Assembly: GCF_002078875.1 (NCBI RefSeq)
Contig: NC_034415.1
Span: 15,111,778-15,175,777 of the forward strand
Direction of reading: 5' to 3'
DNA length: 64,000 nucleotides
From: Numida meleagris
Taxonomy: Eukaryota; Chordata; Aves; Galliformes; Numididae
Notes under the pieces: model-generated
Database searches by the model: none
What the model saw: only the letters and a program-made list of their open reading frames with translations
Told to the model about the DNA's origin: nothing
Made by a program: the position numbers and the translations under genes
Shown: positions 12,398 through 25,700 of the stretch, one piece after another
Position numbering within the stretch: position 1 is the first letter of the stretch
Layout of the letters: every line of letters begins with the position of its first letter

Positions 12398-14851
12398 CTT
12401 ACTGGCTTTGTTTTCTGCTGGCTCAGTAGGCTGATTTGTCCTGTGGAGGGATCAGACAAGCACCAGAGCCACAAACGTACAAGCGAAGCAGTCGGACGCT
12501 GTGAGATGGGAGCAGGGGAGGAGGAAGGACACTGAGGAAATCCCTCCTCGGGGGCAGCGAGCTGTTCCATTGACTAAGCTGTCCCAGCAGACCAAACCCT
12601 TGGGGAAGATACAGTTATTAGCTTGAAAGTGCTTAGGCTGGTATGGTTTATTCCTATACAGAAGGTAAATAAGGAAATACCAGCACAAGGCACTTTATAC
12701 TCATGTAACTGCGTCCACATGAGGGATTGCACTGGCATAAATATAATCAGCAGCAAACAAAACCCCCACATCCTCTACATGATGTATTTAAAAAGAAAGC
12801 GCGGAACAAATCTCCAGCCTTCAATTATGAGGTGTGCATAATTTCTGTTCAGAAGACAGACCACTGCACATAGAACAACATTAGACACAAAATAAATTAT
12901 AGTCTTAAAATGTGACATCTAGGAATATAAAGATTTTTTTAAAAAACTTCAAATGTAATCCCATATTTCAAATATAAGTAAGATAACTCTACAGCTCCAC
13001 CTATTACTTGGACATTTTAAACAGTTTACATTCATGAGGAACAACAGCACTTTGGTTTACATAATTAGGTTAATATGAGCAACAAAACATTTATCTCCCT
13101 CACATAACATCAAAGTGAAATACATTTAGAATATATATATACTGCCAAGCTGTTCCAATAAGTGCATTCCATATATGAGTAAGAGTAGCTCTTGCAATAG
13201 CTACATCAGTTACAGGTCTTTCATAGAACTAAATCAAACCACTTCAAAAAAAATCATTTTGATTCTCTTGTGCCTGACCTGGCTTTGATTATCACACGGA
13301 TCTTCTCCAGAACACGCTCAAGCACAGCAAATCACTCACTGGGTCTGGGGGCAAGCCCACTTACCGGATTGTGCAGCACACCCTGAATGAATGGGGAAAT
13401 ACTCATTTTGTCTCCCCGCCTGTGTAAGTCAGACTCAAAACAACAATAAGCTCAAGAACTCAGAATGACAGTAGTTCAAAAAATTTGATGGCAGCTAAAA
13501 AACATTTAAGAGCAACCAACCTGACAATAGTCAAGCAATTATCTTATATAACTTTGAACAATCTGCAACTTATAAACAGCATTGTCTCCTAGAGAAGGAA
13601 GTACTTACTCCTGGATGTTCTTGCAAAGCAATTATCCAGTGCCTGCATCTGACTCAAACGTGCATTGCTGGATAGGATGAAGAGATCTCCTTCCAGGCAA
13701 GTACTTTGCTATCATATGGTTATTTTTTATTATCTTAAATTAGCTTGCAAGCAGCACGTGAGTTGTCATGGACTACATCTGCCAAACTTGCCTAGAAGAA
13801 AGCAAGCAGCTGGATAAATAAACAACAGAACATGGTTTCAGAGGCCAAAGTTCCCAACTTGAAGCATAATCATTAAAGATATTATCAACTATTAAATTAT
13901 TTTAAAAAGCAGACAGACCTCCAAGTGTATGATTTCTGATTTAACTACTATTTGTGAGATGAAAACAGAGCCTTCATCACTGTCCTCTGGAGGCTAAGAT
14001 TTTGAAGAAGTTAATGTATTCATTGAATCCCATTTTCTGCAAATCTGCAAATGTTCCTGGGTTGGGCTTGGCAATGTAATACCAACGCTCAAATAAGGAG
14101 CATGTTCACGGCTAAAAATAAACTTATCTCCTTGCCAGAAGGTTCAGAAACTAAAGACAATTTCACTTTTTCTGAATCCCCACCCTGCATGGTGCCAAGC
14201 ATCTCTGTGGGAAGCGACTGGGGGATGCAGAGGACACTTTCTCCCTTGCAGGACCAGACATTTAGTGGAGGATGGGCAGGGGATTTTTGAAAAGTGTTTT
14301 GTCTCCCTGGGTTGACTTTTCCAACACTGTGAGTTCACTGCATCCCTTCCATTCACATCAGCAGGAAATGGGCAGCTGAATCCCTCTGCATTGTTCAGAA
14401 AAACTTCAGCATGAGTCATTTTGGTAGGGACTCCTCCATGACCTGTGCCCTTACTCCTCCAGCTCTGGAGCAGAAATTGCAGTCAGTGCCTCCTGCTCGG
14501 GCAGTGTGCAAACAGACCTAGACTACACTTTCCAAAAGGCGCTGGAGGAGTTCTGCATACACCCTTCGACATATGAAAATACCTCCAGCCCTTGTATGGA
14601 AAGGACAGTATCTACTTGCTTTGACCATCTGAGAAAAGAGTGCCATAAATTAAAAGAAGGTCAACCCAGACCTTGTTAGATGTTGAACACCTCCAGCTCC
14701 CACTGAGGGAACGAGGCATTCAGCACCTGCCAGACTACCTGTTGAAGACCACATCCTAAGGGATTAACAGTAACCAGGAAGACCTGTTACAAATAATGCA
14801 ATCCAAAGCATACAGTTTAAATACAGTTTCCCTGTTGGGATTTACCAAAGG

Positions 14852-14871
14852 AAAAAAAAAAAAAAAAAAAA
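14852..14871. repeat. Homopolymer A20
   Basis: Twenty consecutive A on the plus strand, about 280 bases past the LRRC8C stop codon. It reads as a U-rich tract in the mRNA sense. Confidence 0.95.
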
Positions 14872-15151
14872 CGCAGATAAAACCATTTACTTTTGCTAGT
14901 AAAAATTAAGTTACAAACACCCTTGTTGTCAGGGCAAAATAAACTTAAAAATATCTTAAAACAGTGAAAAAATACAAGAAAATTTTATTTAAAAAATATA
15001 TGTACTCCTTACTCCAAATTTGTTTGTACAGAAAGGACTTTTTGAAAAAGCAAAAAAAGGATAACAAACTAAACGCATATTCAGAGTATGCACTTTCTAC
15101 AGGTATTTGGTAGAAGCGTGATTTCTGTAAAACTGAGCGAGAGGAAGCTAG

Positions 15152-18100
15152 TTATTCAGCTTTCATTTGTTCCCTGACATCAGAAGGCAACGTTTCAAAC
15201 AAAGTGTCCTCTACAGTGAAACCAGTCCGCTTCAGAGACCTACATTCACCAAGTTCTGGTGGAAGAATTTCAAAGTGATTGCCTTTAATATCCAAGTGGG
15301 AGAGGAATACCAGATTACCAATTTTAGGTGAAAGGACAGACAAGTTATTTTTCCCAATTTTCAGAGTCTTAAGTTTTTTGCAGAAGTATAGTTCATCTGG
15401 CACACTCTCCACTTTGTTGCAAGTAATGGAAAAGTACTGTAAGCTCTGCAGAACTCCTATTTCAGGTGGAATAAAGCGAATGTCATTGTAAGACAAATCC
15501 AAATATCTGATTTTGTTGCATAGGAATAGGTGGGATGGAAGAACCTCTATTTTGTTATGGCTGAAGGAAAGCCGTTCGAGACTAGTGAGTTTCTTTATAT
15601 GCTCTGGGATGTATGTTATACTGTTGTACCACAGCTTTAGGATTGTCAGTTTTCTCAGATGTTGAAAACTTACTATTTCTTCAATGGATTTGAGGTTGTT
15701 TTCCTTTAAATCCAGCTCCTGAAGACTGAGAAGGCTAAAGACAGCGTGAGGTATGCGCTCTAAATCACAGTGAACCAGTTCCAGCTGTGTCAAGTTGACC
15801 ATCTTCTTCAAGTTGTTGAGCATCACTAGCTTAGTGCCATCGTTATGGATGCACAATTTTTGCAGGTGACTTGAAACATCAACTGCAGACTGTGGGATTT
15901 TGGACAAATTACTTTTTATGTAAAGAACTTTAAGGCTTTTAAGTTCCCGAAAAGATTCCAATGTAATGTTTTTGGAAATATCATGACTTAAGGAGCCAAT
16001 TAAATAGAGCTCTTCCAGATTTCTGAGGCCATACATCCAGTGTGGAAGTTCTCTGATGTCATCAAACTTGACGCTCAGGATCTTGAGATTCTCCTTCAGA
16101 AAGGCCAAGGCAGCGCTGTGGATCTTCACAGAGCACTGGTGCAGTGAGAGCTCCTGGAGATTGTCCAACTGTGCAATAGTTGCTGGTATCATAACGTTAT
16201 TAATAATTTCAAGTTTTAAAGACTGCAGCTCAGTAATTTCAAACACTGTGTCAGGTAATCCAGAGAGCATGAAAAGCTGTAGCTCCAAATGGTTATGGGA
16301 GTTTGTTTGTAGCCTCTGTCTTAGTTTATCTGCAGTCCACTCGTTGTTTAAGTTCAGCTGTTTCAGCTTATTTTCACTGACTTCAGACAAAAAGACAGCA
16401 AACCTTTTGGAATAGAGAGGATCATACTGATCTATCATATGAAGCATAAAAGCAAAATCATTCTTGACATCTGGAATATCATCAATTCCTGTCTCCTGCC
16501 GGACATATTCAAAGGAATATTCTTTCAGTGAGCGATAGAACAACCAGTATAGAGTATAAAGGCATGTGAGGCCATAGATGCTTACAAAGCACAGGTAGCA
16601 GTATGACAGTTTAGAGAATAGATGTGCCATTGTGTGATTACAGCAAAAATTCTTGTATCCTGTCATGTCTTCTATATCAACGTTACAGACGACTGTAAAA
16701 TTAACTTCTGAGACAAGTGCTGTGTTGTAAGCAATAATAATAAGGAATTTAATTACCTTAAGTACAGTCTGGCGAACATACATGACATAGAGTATGTCAC
16801 CCTCCTCAACATGCAGTCTAAATTTCTTCACCTTTTCAAACAGTGCTTTGGCCTGCTCACCTTCTTTCTTGTCTAATGCCCCATGTGTTCCCTTATCCAC
16901 AACCAACTTCTCAGGGATTGATTTTAAAGACTGTGTCTTGACCAAAGTGCCTTCAGTGCTCGGTGGGGTAGTACTAGATTTGTTTATGTTGTTCTTCCTG
17001 TTATCTTTCTCTTCAGAGTCTTCTCCTGACACTTCAGATAAGGCTCTTGTTGTCCACGGAGAATCAAAACATTTCCCAAGTATTGAAATGAAATGTTCAA
17101 TTTTGGAGCTTGATCCAGGGAATTTGAACCAAAAGTTACTACACAGCATGAAGACCAGCGTGTGTATAAGGACAAGGTAAGGGAAATACTTGGCATACCA
17201 GTGCAGGGCACGTTCGTAGCACACCTGATTAATAAAGCTGTATTGCTGAAGGTCCAAATCAGTCTTCAGTCCTTTCATTTCAACTGTAGCTGGAGGAGTT
17301 GATGGCTTGGGTGGAGGAAGGGGTGTCGTATCTGGGATTGTGCTAATTACATGTGAACTATTTGATTGGTTCTGGCAAGGCTGTACTCGCTTTGGAAGGC
17401 ATATTATCTTGTCTTGCATGACCTGAAACACACAAAAAAGATATCTTTTAAACTGATGTACAAACAGTGATGGCAGTATGACTGGGTAACTGTACTTGGA
17501 GTTCCTCCAGCTGTTGGGCATTCCTCCCCATAGCCTAGCACTTGGTCCCACAGTCTGTGCGATGACTATTACTGTTGTCAGTCCCAGCAAGATGCTTGTT
17601 CTATATGCTGAGAACTAAGTCACCTCTTTTCACTGATGGTTAGCTTTCCATTATTTGGATAAGAGGGCACTGAGATAATCCAGAAAAATGAAAAGCATGG
17701 GTAATGATTCCAGAAAAGACCAGGGATCTCCTGCACTGCTCTCTCCAGAGACAGACTACTGTTGCTGGGTGTATTCACCCTAGCAAAGTGCTAGACGGTG
17801 TTCAGACATCTTAGGCTTGAAAGCAGTGTAACTGCATCTGTGTGGCTTTACACTCAAACAGTGATGTTTATCACACCCAAAATGGCTGACAGAGTCAATG
17901 TGGGCATATCTATGCTGGGACATTCTTTATCTTCAGTCTTAGTACGGACAGATAGGGATACTTTGAGAGTTGATCTCATTTTATACATGTGCACATAGAC
18001 ATTGTTTTATTCGGTTTCTCGTACAGAGTTCTCCTACGACACTCCTGTGGGAATAAAGTACCCCTGCTCCTGAGTCTGTCTATAACACAAAAAAGAGCAA

Positions 18101-19699
18101 CTTCCTTAATTTAGGCTGTCCATTCACATTGGCAGACTCAGGTGAGATTGCCTTTAGAGACCAATCACCTTTGGTTTAATTTGGGATAAGCCTGAATTAC
18201 TTGCCATGATCTCCAGAGGTCTGAATTTAAAATACGAATCCACGTGACAAACAAAGGAGCTCTGTTATTTGCCCTCAACGAGTAACTGGGATCAGCCCAA
18301 ACTAAGAATGTGCCTTCTTCTGTAGTGTGGATGTATCCTTTGACATGGGGTTGCTGAAAGCACTAAAAATAGAGTATGCAACAAGAGCTTCCCAAAACTG
18401 ATCCTCCTTGACGATCTGCCCTGGTGCAGGGAGATGCTGAGCTGAGACTACATGTTTCTAACAGTAACTGTCGACACTTCAGAAACTCTCACTGTTAATC
18501 TTTGCCTGTAAATGTTATTCTGATATACACCATTACTTACACCCTTGATTCATGCCTCTGGTAATAAGTTGGAATAAGTTTGAAGCATTTCCTCACGGTG
18601 TTTTCCAGTGGGCTTCATCCAATCAAGCAGGTGTATTTAAAAACAACAGAAGCTTTACTTCCTGTGCTTAAGCAAACACTTTGCTGTTGATGGAAAATAC
18701 AGCGCTGTACAGGAGAGGTTTTCAAACATGGACACTGTATCTTCTTCAGTGAAAATATCTGAAATGGTGAATCCTGGTAAAACTACAGTAGATTCCAGAT
18801 AAAATTTTGGACATAGTATGTGAAAATCTTAGGCCACATAAGTGAGCAAACCTTCCTGAAATAAGAGCTCTTTCAGTGTGAGAGCTCCATTTCTGAGTCA
18901 TGCCAAAAAATAAGAGACCTGTGTCTGAGCTAGTACTGTAACTGTCTGACTGTGTGAAGTCTATCCCAGACAGTATTTTCCATGTCTTTTCAGCTTCTGG
19001 CTTTTCAGCAAAATTTAGCTACAGTGAGTGACAGTAATGTCAATTGTTTACATGTAAGCATGTTCGGAGCTGCTTTGGAATGGAGGAAGCATAATATTAG
19101 TTGTGGGCGGCATTAATAAAATAAGCTCTTCCATTTCAAATCTCTTTGAAACATAAAAGCAAAAAGTATTAATGTTTGCCAAATAAAGAAAAAACAGAAA
19201 TTACAGAATTACTTTTTTTCAAGCTTCTAAGCAAAAAAGTGGTAATGTGTGTCAAGAACTTAATTTGATCACCTGTTTTGTTATGCCAAATTGTGGTGAA
19301 AACAGGCTTCCAGGCACAAGCCAAACCAATAGCTCTTATCTGAGCTGGCACCACTCCACTGACCGTAGCACAGCTCTACTGATTTGCAGCTGCGGAAAGT
19401 CTGGCCTGTGCTATTTGACGTTTCTGCCTAAACAGCTTTAATCCTGAGAGCTGTAAATTTTGCTTTGTTTACTGCAAATTCAAGTGATTAACAACCCATG
19501 GCACCGCTGCTCTCCCAGCACTTCTGTGAGAACCGCCCGGCCTGTGCCCCAGCCAATTTACCTGCAGTGTGCACCCAAACACGCCGATCATCAGCATGGC
19601 GACAGAGAGATAGTCCGTGAACACATCCCACCAGGGCTTCAGCACCCTGAACGCCGGCTGCTGCTCCGAGAACTGGCGAAACTCAGTCACGGGAATCAT
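15152..19699 (-). CDS. LRRC8C: LRRC8C, volume-regulated anion channel subunit (two coding exons)
   Basis: The coding exons are 19699-19562 (46 codons, MIPVTEF... to CTLQ) and 17422-15152 (756 codons plus stop), giving 802 aa against 803 in human as I recall it. Acceptor TTTCCAG precedes the first exon (exon start about 19703); donor CAG|GTAAAT is at 19561; acceptor TGTTTCAG is at 17423; the junction is phase 0. LRRC8C joins LRRC8A in hexameric VRAC channels of the plasma membrane that release chloride and organic osmolytes on cell swelling. The four membrane segments lie near residues 23-46, 126-147, 265-283 and 314-341. A cytoplasmic loop (about 149-262) holds the family motif [13 protein letters not shown] at 164-176 and [18 protein letters not shown]. 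Leucine-rich repeats fill about 400-790. Leu104 aligns with the pore-constriction position that is arginine in LRRC8A. N-glycosylation sequons occur at Asn64, Asn67 and Asn308. Cys62 and Cys306 look additional compared with mammals. The frame is open throughout, with no damage. Confidence 0.97.
17423..19561 (-). other. LRRC8C: LRRC8C coding intron
   Basis: A GT-AG intron of 2139 bases in phase 0, falling exactly after Gln46 at the end of the first membrane segment. The reading frame of the downstream exon continues open into the intron (to about 17590), but that extension encodes no family sequence and is not part of the protein. No repeat or nested gene was recognised inside. Confidence 0.93.
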
Positions 19700-19703
19700 C
19701 CTC

Positions 19704-22700
19704 CTGGAAAAAGAGCAAGGCCAGCACTCAGCCTCCTGCAGACAGCATCCCCCGTCCACATGAGATAGCAAGAAAGTCCTTCTGCAAGGTCTGAAACCCA
19801 CCCAGGACACGATGCAGCACCAGGTCCTCGGCTGCCTCCCACCAGCTCCCTCTGATGCCCATCTCAATGGGCCCCTTGGCAGCATTGAGGCCCCATGTAC
19901 ACAGGGAGACAAACCAGCCCCATGCTGCCTCCCACTCCACGGGCGGGTCGATACAGCCTCTGTGTCCCTCCAGCTCCACGCTGGCCGTGATCTCAGAGGC
20001 CTGGCTACAGCCTTACCCTGCACTCAAGTTTCACAGGCCCTTTCAGCTATTGTGTTTCATTCACCTCTGTCGCCATTCATAGTGGTTTCTGAGATGTGCC
20101 AGAATATTTGCATGCATACTTACTGTGGTTTTAAATCTACTATGTTTTGAGTGCAAGTTGCTAAAGCGCTTCAGCTAACCAGAACTATGGGCACTATGGG
20201 CAGATCAAGGGCTTTATCTTCACCTCAGATGTCTGAGCTGACGTCACCAGCTCCTCTGAAAAATCAGCTACCAGACAAGCATGCACAGGCAGAGCCGCTG
20301 ATACGAAAGTCTACAGTGTGTTGTGTAATGCATCCTTGAGATCAAACCAGCACTGAAACTCGCCAGTAAGTTATGATGGAAAGATAAATCCACATGGGAA
20401 CTTAACACAAATACTCCCAAGGACAATTAATGAGAAAAGCCCTTTGACTAATACTGTAAATGCTCACCACAATCACCGCCTATCACTGTCACATTTCAAG
20501 AGCTTACATTCTTGATTCAGTTGCACACTGGAACCCACCAACATGGTTCAAGTGCACAGCTCTTCCTAGGGGCCATCCTCAGGATGCACCGCGCAGTGCG
20601 GCCGCTGCGTGTGGTAGCTTTCATTTGTAGCTTTAGGGGCCTTTGTTGTGTTATATGACTGCTTTATTTCTTGTAAGCAATGTGTGTGGAATTCAGATGA
20701 AGGAGATTCTGGCAGCACAAACACATGCTGCTGTGATCCCTCATTCCCTTCAGCAGTCACTGCTTGCATAGCACAGCTCCTCATTAGCACAGCATACACG
20801 CTGCTATCCGCCATAATGGTCCAAGCGTGAACCACGCACACAGCCCACCTACCCAAGTCCGCCAGGAGCTCTGCAGTCCTGCACCAGAATCTGTCACTTT
20901 TCATTGTTAAAAAAAGGAAAAATCTGTAATTCAACAGCGGCATTACTGCCACACATATTCATGGTAAGTAAACTGGCAATGTCTGGTGACAGGCTACTTT
21001 TTTAATTTCAGGAAAAGAGACATTCATAAGAAGTGTTAAGTGGAGACTGACATGAACTTAACTTCTTCAAGATTCTCCATAGAAATGCTTCTTTTGCTGC
21101 AACAGCAAAAAAGAGAAAATTTGCACCAGCAAATAAAGAGAAAATGCTGGAAAGGTACACAGGAGCCTGGGCTTGCCAAGGCTGCTATAGCACACAACTT
21201 ACTTCAGTTCACCCACGCTCAAAATGCCATTTAATGGCAAAATACATGGCATCTGAAAGGTGGCATATGACTTATGTCAAATACTTTTCTAAGCCACCTC
21301 AGGAAACGTTGAGTTCTAAACACTGGACTGATTGCTATTAAAATCAGAATTTACTGGTTTTTCTCTCGTACTTCCAACAGCCCTCTATCTCTACAGAAAA
21401 CTGCCCATGAGATAAACCACCTGGTGCTCTGCTACCAAAAGGAAATCAAAAAGGAATTGCATCAAAGAGCAGTACTGCCTTGCTCTGCAGTGCCGCAGGG
21501 AAGAGACAGGCGGACAACAATGTGCTGATCAGTCATTTTTTTTGTGATTATTTATAAATTTCTAGAAAATAAAGAAGAGTTGATGAAGGAAAATGAATAT
21601 GTAATAGTAAGATAGAATGTTGTAATCCAGGAAGATGTGCAACAAATACCTGATCTCCCCTGCAAAGGAAAACAAGGGTCAAATACAGTACCCTAAAGGG
21701 ACGCGCAAACGCTTGAAGGTAATAAGCAAATACAGCTTCTGCTGGAAAGAGATGTGGAAAAGCACCAAAAAAAAACCCAGTCAGATCCAAACTCTTTACT
21801 GATGTAAACAGGAAGAGTTTCCAGCCAAATATTAGATAGTTAGTGCTGCAGAAATCTAACCGGAGACATCAGCTGATGCATGGGCAATGAGCAGCACAGC
21901 ACGATGACTTAACGTGACCTGAAAGGGCTGAGGAGAATAAATCGGTCCAAGTGGGAAAGGAAAGTACTGGACACAAAATAGCCTTAATAAACAAGAGATT
22001 AAATCAGAAGATGAGTCTGAAATGGCCACGCCACAGAACAGCTCCCAAGCAATTGGGTTTCATCAGGGGAAATGCAGGGAGGAGGCAGGGACGCACAGCA
22101 CAGAACGCAAAGGAAATTAACTCATCAGCTGCCCGGCATGGCGGCACGGGGAGCGGGGCGGGCAGGGCTGTGGGAAGGGCCTTGTGCAGAGGGACTGCAG
22201 CTGCTACACCATGGCCGGGCAGGCAGGAGCCGATGGGACGACCCACAGCAGGCCAGAGCTCTCCCTCCCTGGGCTGTCTCAGAGCACCCAGGGAGACACA
22301 GCACCATTACACTCACAGATCCCGTAGCACTCAGGGGCATGCATCTCTGATATGACCCTGAATACATGTGCTCCTGGCCCCTCAACAGCTTCCCGGCCCC
22401 ATGCTCCAGCACTGCTAGGTGATTGTTGCTATTTTTAAGCAGATTCTTTTGGAGCAGCTTAACTCGTTTTAGGCAGCATACCTCTGAATGGACGCACTCC
22501 TACCTCTGGCTGAAGGGACTGTGCTGCTGAGCACCATGGCAAATGCTGGTGCTGGCTATGGCCTGCCCTCTCAGCTCCTAAGGCACGGCTTCTGTCAGGC
22601 ACGGTGACTGAAAAAGGCACATGTAGTGGAACAGAGAGAACTGAAGTCCCTGCCTTTATTCCATCTCTTTCTGTAGGTCTGCCAGCACCAGCTCGGTACC

Positions 22701-25700
22701 AAGAGGCCAGTATGGCACAGCGGGTTGGCCAAGGACCATCACCTGCTGTCCCCAGGCTGGGGACTGCCCCAACCCTGAAGGGAAAGACACCTTCAGGTAG
22801 GCAGCACTCGACATCGCCAGCCCAGCAGACCATGTCCTTGCTGAGTGAGACCCAAAGATGTGCCCCATGCCTGGGCACAGCTGTGCAACAGCATTGTGGT
22901 GGCCTGGCCACTCGCTGCTCTCATGGGTCTCATGGGTGACTGTGATTTGGCAGTGCTGTGTGTGCAGGCTGCAGGCACTTGTCTCCAGAAGTCAGGCCCT
23001 CTGCTACCTTACTCTTCCAGAAGTTACTCAGCTGCATTGCCATGCACTGAAGCAATTGCAGTCATCCATCAGTTGTTTCAGGGTAATGTCTACAGCCTTG
23101 CACCAGAATCAGCACCCCTGGGTGCTGGACTGGCAATTAATAGCAAGAATTTGTTGGTTTGGTAGGGGGAGGGCATAAATAACAGACCAGAGGGAGAAAG
23201 GAGGAGGAGCAATGTGGTAGGAGAGAGGTGAGGTTGCAGAAAAAGTGAGATTTAAAACTGGAAAGCACATGAAGTTGGTGAGATCTCTTAAGCCAACCAG
23301 AAAAGATGTTTAAGTTATTCGCCACTTGACCACATTTTCATGCCTCAGAGGGTGGACCAGACCCCACAGAGCCTGAGCTCAGCCCTGGAGCCACAGCCCT
23401 GAGCCCTGGCAGAATCATGCTGGGTGGAAAGCGCAGGGTGAGACTGAGGAACTTCCAACTGGGACCTTGCAGTCCTGCACATCAGAGATCTATCAACAGG
23501 AGAAAGCACTGGGCTGGGCTAACCCAGCTCCTTGCTGTTTTAAACGTACTGCATGTGTTAGAATAAATTATGAAATGCCTTTTGGGAATACTGCTGCAAG
23601 TAGGTCTCTGGGCTGGTTAACATACATGATTTATAGCATATTCATCTTCATTAAAGGAAGTAAGCACAGTGTACACTTAACAGAGGCTGCAGCAATTACA
23701 GGAAGCAAGGAGTTCATGACTTGGACTTGGTGGCAGTATCTTGCAGAGACCCCAAATTTGGCCTGTGTATGGGCGATGCATTTCTTACTGTGCTGTAAAT
23801 AGCTGCCCACAGCTGGCTAATTTTAATTCATAAGACTTGGAAACCATGGCTTTGCACATGTCCACTGCGAGGACCAAGCCTCGACTCCAGCATGTGTCCA
23901 GAGCTCCCTGCACTGCAGATAACAAACTCACCCTGCTTCATCACCTAACTGGAAGGGGACATCCAAGCTGGAACACCAACAAGACTGAGACGGAAATAAA
24001 ATGTTCAGGGCTGGAATTAGCAACTCCTAAATCCCAAGAGTTTGGTGCTGCACTCTTATCTGAGTTCTCACACACATGGTACATGCAGTGGAATGGTGTC
24101 TGAACTACCCTGACACTTGGTGTTGGCACTAACTTTGCTTTATGTTTGCACTGACCAAAGTGTCCAGCATTTGGTCCACTCCCATGTAACACACAGTAAT
24201 ACCTCTACTAGTAGCCGCTCCCTACATCAGAGGCATTGCAGGAGGCCAGTTTCCGCCATTAGACTCTACAGCTATTGGTTTCCTGAAAAATTAACAAAAT
24301 CTGTCATTTTTTCTGGTTGGGAAAACTACTTGAAAAGCTGGCTTTTTGGAAATAGAGCAGAAAGGCCTTGCATGTCGCCACTTATTCAAACATGGGCTAC
24401 TTTGTGTTCTGTTGATTACAGCAGAGGTTTCCATAGGAAGAAATACCATCATTTGGCAGAAATACAAACAAACAATGCTGTTGCTCAAACATAAAGCCTA
24501 TGTTGAAGAACTGGACAGTCATTAAAACCAATCCATTTGCATACAAACAAGTCATTCTTGAAAGACAAGTGTTTACGGTATTGTCAAACAAACTACTTGA
24601 AATTCATCTTCTCAGGGCAGCAAGGAAATGTGGCCAGAAGGAAGGACAGACGTGAGTCAGGGTTCCAGGGACTCAGTCACAGGCTCCCTTGCACTGCCCT
24701 GCCTCAGTTGCCCGGCTGTATTAGGAAGGTGCCTGCTTGCCTTACCACTTCTGGTGGGAGATAGGAACAAATAGTGCTATGAAGTCATAATACACCATTT
24801 TTTCCCAATTCTCTGCAAGTGATTGAAGTTTGAATTGACAGCAAGCCAAAACTTCACTTCAGAGCCATTGGGGCCAACTTGATGCTGGACGCAACCAGAG
24901 CTGCATTTGGCTACAGTGCGGGCAGCAGCCAAAGCCCAGCCAGCCCACAGGCTGTGCCAACAGCCACAGCCTGGTGCCCCTGCAGCCAGCAGTGACCACC
25001 CGGCTCTGCCGCAGTGCCCGGAGCCACTCAGAGCTCAGAGGAGACGTGAGGGATGGACATAATGAAGAAGTGACTGTAATGAATTGCACATCAAAGTATA
25101 TGCTGCAATTTCCACCTACGCATCCAGTAAGTGCCGCCTTGGTGGCGGCATCCCATACAATAACCTTGTTATTAGTTTTAATTCAGCCACAGTCCCTTTT
25201 CATGCATTCCACACCAAAAATACTTCCTATTGTCAGCAGCTCTTTGACTTTCACTCAGCTGGGCTGAAGACAAAAAAATGTCCAGGGCCAGATTCTGCCA
25301 GATAAGATCTCCGTGAAATCAGTAGGAGCTCTTTTGTACCGTAGCATTCTATGATTCTACGATAGCACTGTGCAGAGATCGGCTTTTCTGAACTATTCGT
25401 CCAAATTCAAAGCAAAGTGAACTCTATACATTCCCATGTCAAAGACTACTGCAGAAGCACTACCCTCCACCTTTCAGCTTTAGGAATCATGATCCAAGTT
25501 TATCAGAGCTATCACTCAAGCTGAGGATCCTCTTTCCAGGGCTGCAAAATAGTCTTAATGTGAGTGCAAATCTATAACAGCAAACCCAAACACAAGCAAG
25601 AGACTATCCAGAAAGTGCTATTCTAGTACTGCAGAAATAGGTCTAAATGCTTGAGAAAAGCAAAGTAGATCAAGCTTGTAACTTTGATTGTTACACCAGG

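Larger units (their letters stand above)
11331..15151 (-). other. LRRC8C: Probable LRRC8C 3' untranslated region
   Basis: AT-rich sequence directly after the LRRC8C stop codon (15154-15152) with no splice structure or coding potential. It contains several AATAAA hexamers in transcript orientation. It also contains a 22-base T run at 12376-12397, which is a genomic A22 in the mRNA sense, and an A20 run at 14852-14871. The boundary at 11331 is inferred from the last convincing poly(A) signal and the composition shift; transcript data would settle it. Confidence 0.5.

Noticed and set aside
15152..17422. LRRC8C large exon as a processed retrocopy
   Set aside because: It has proper splice boundaries, an upstream coding exon in frame, an undamaged frame and no 3' poly(A) with target duplication, so it is the genuine gene.
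17423..17590. Extra 56 residues at the start of the large LRRC8C open frame
   Set aside because: This is intron sequence read in frame. A TGTTTCAG acceptor precedes the conserved VMQDK, and the true N-terminus is encoded at 19699-19562.
21640..21760. Exon-like segment on the minus strand in the LRRC8C 5' intron
   Set aside because: Acceptor-like TTTCCAG and TTTGCAG and a GTATTT donor are present, but the donor is weak and mammalian LRRC8C has no exon there. Support is too thin.
22125..22260. GC-rich patch with ATGGCGGCACGGGG, suggestive of a small promoter or gene start
   Set aside because: The patch is short, CpG density is modest, and the open frame gives no recognisable protein. There is no splice or composition support.
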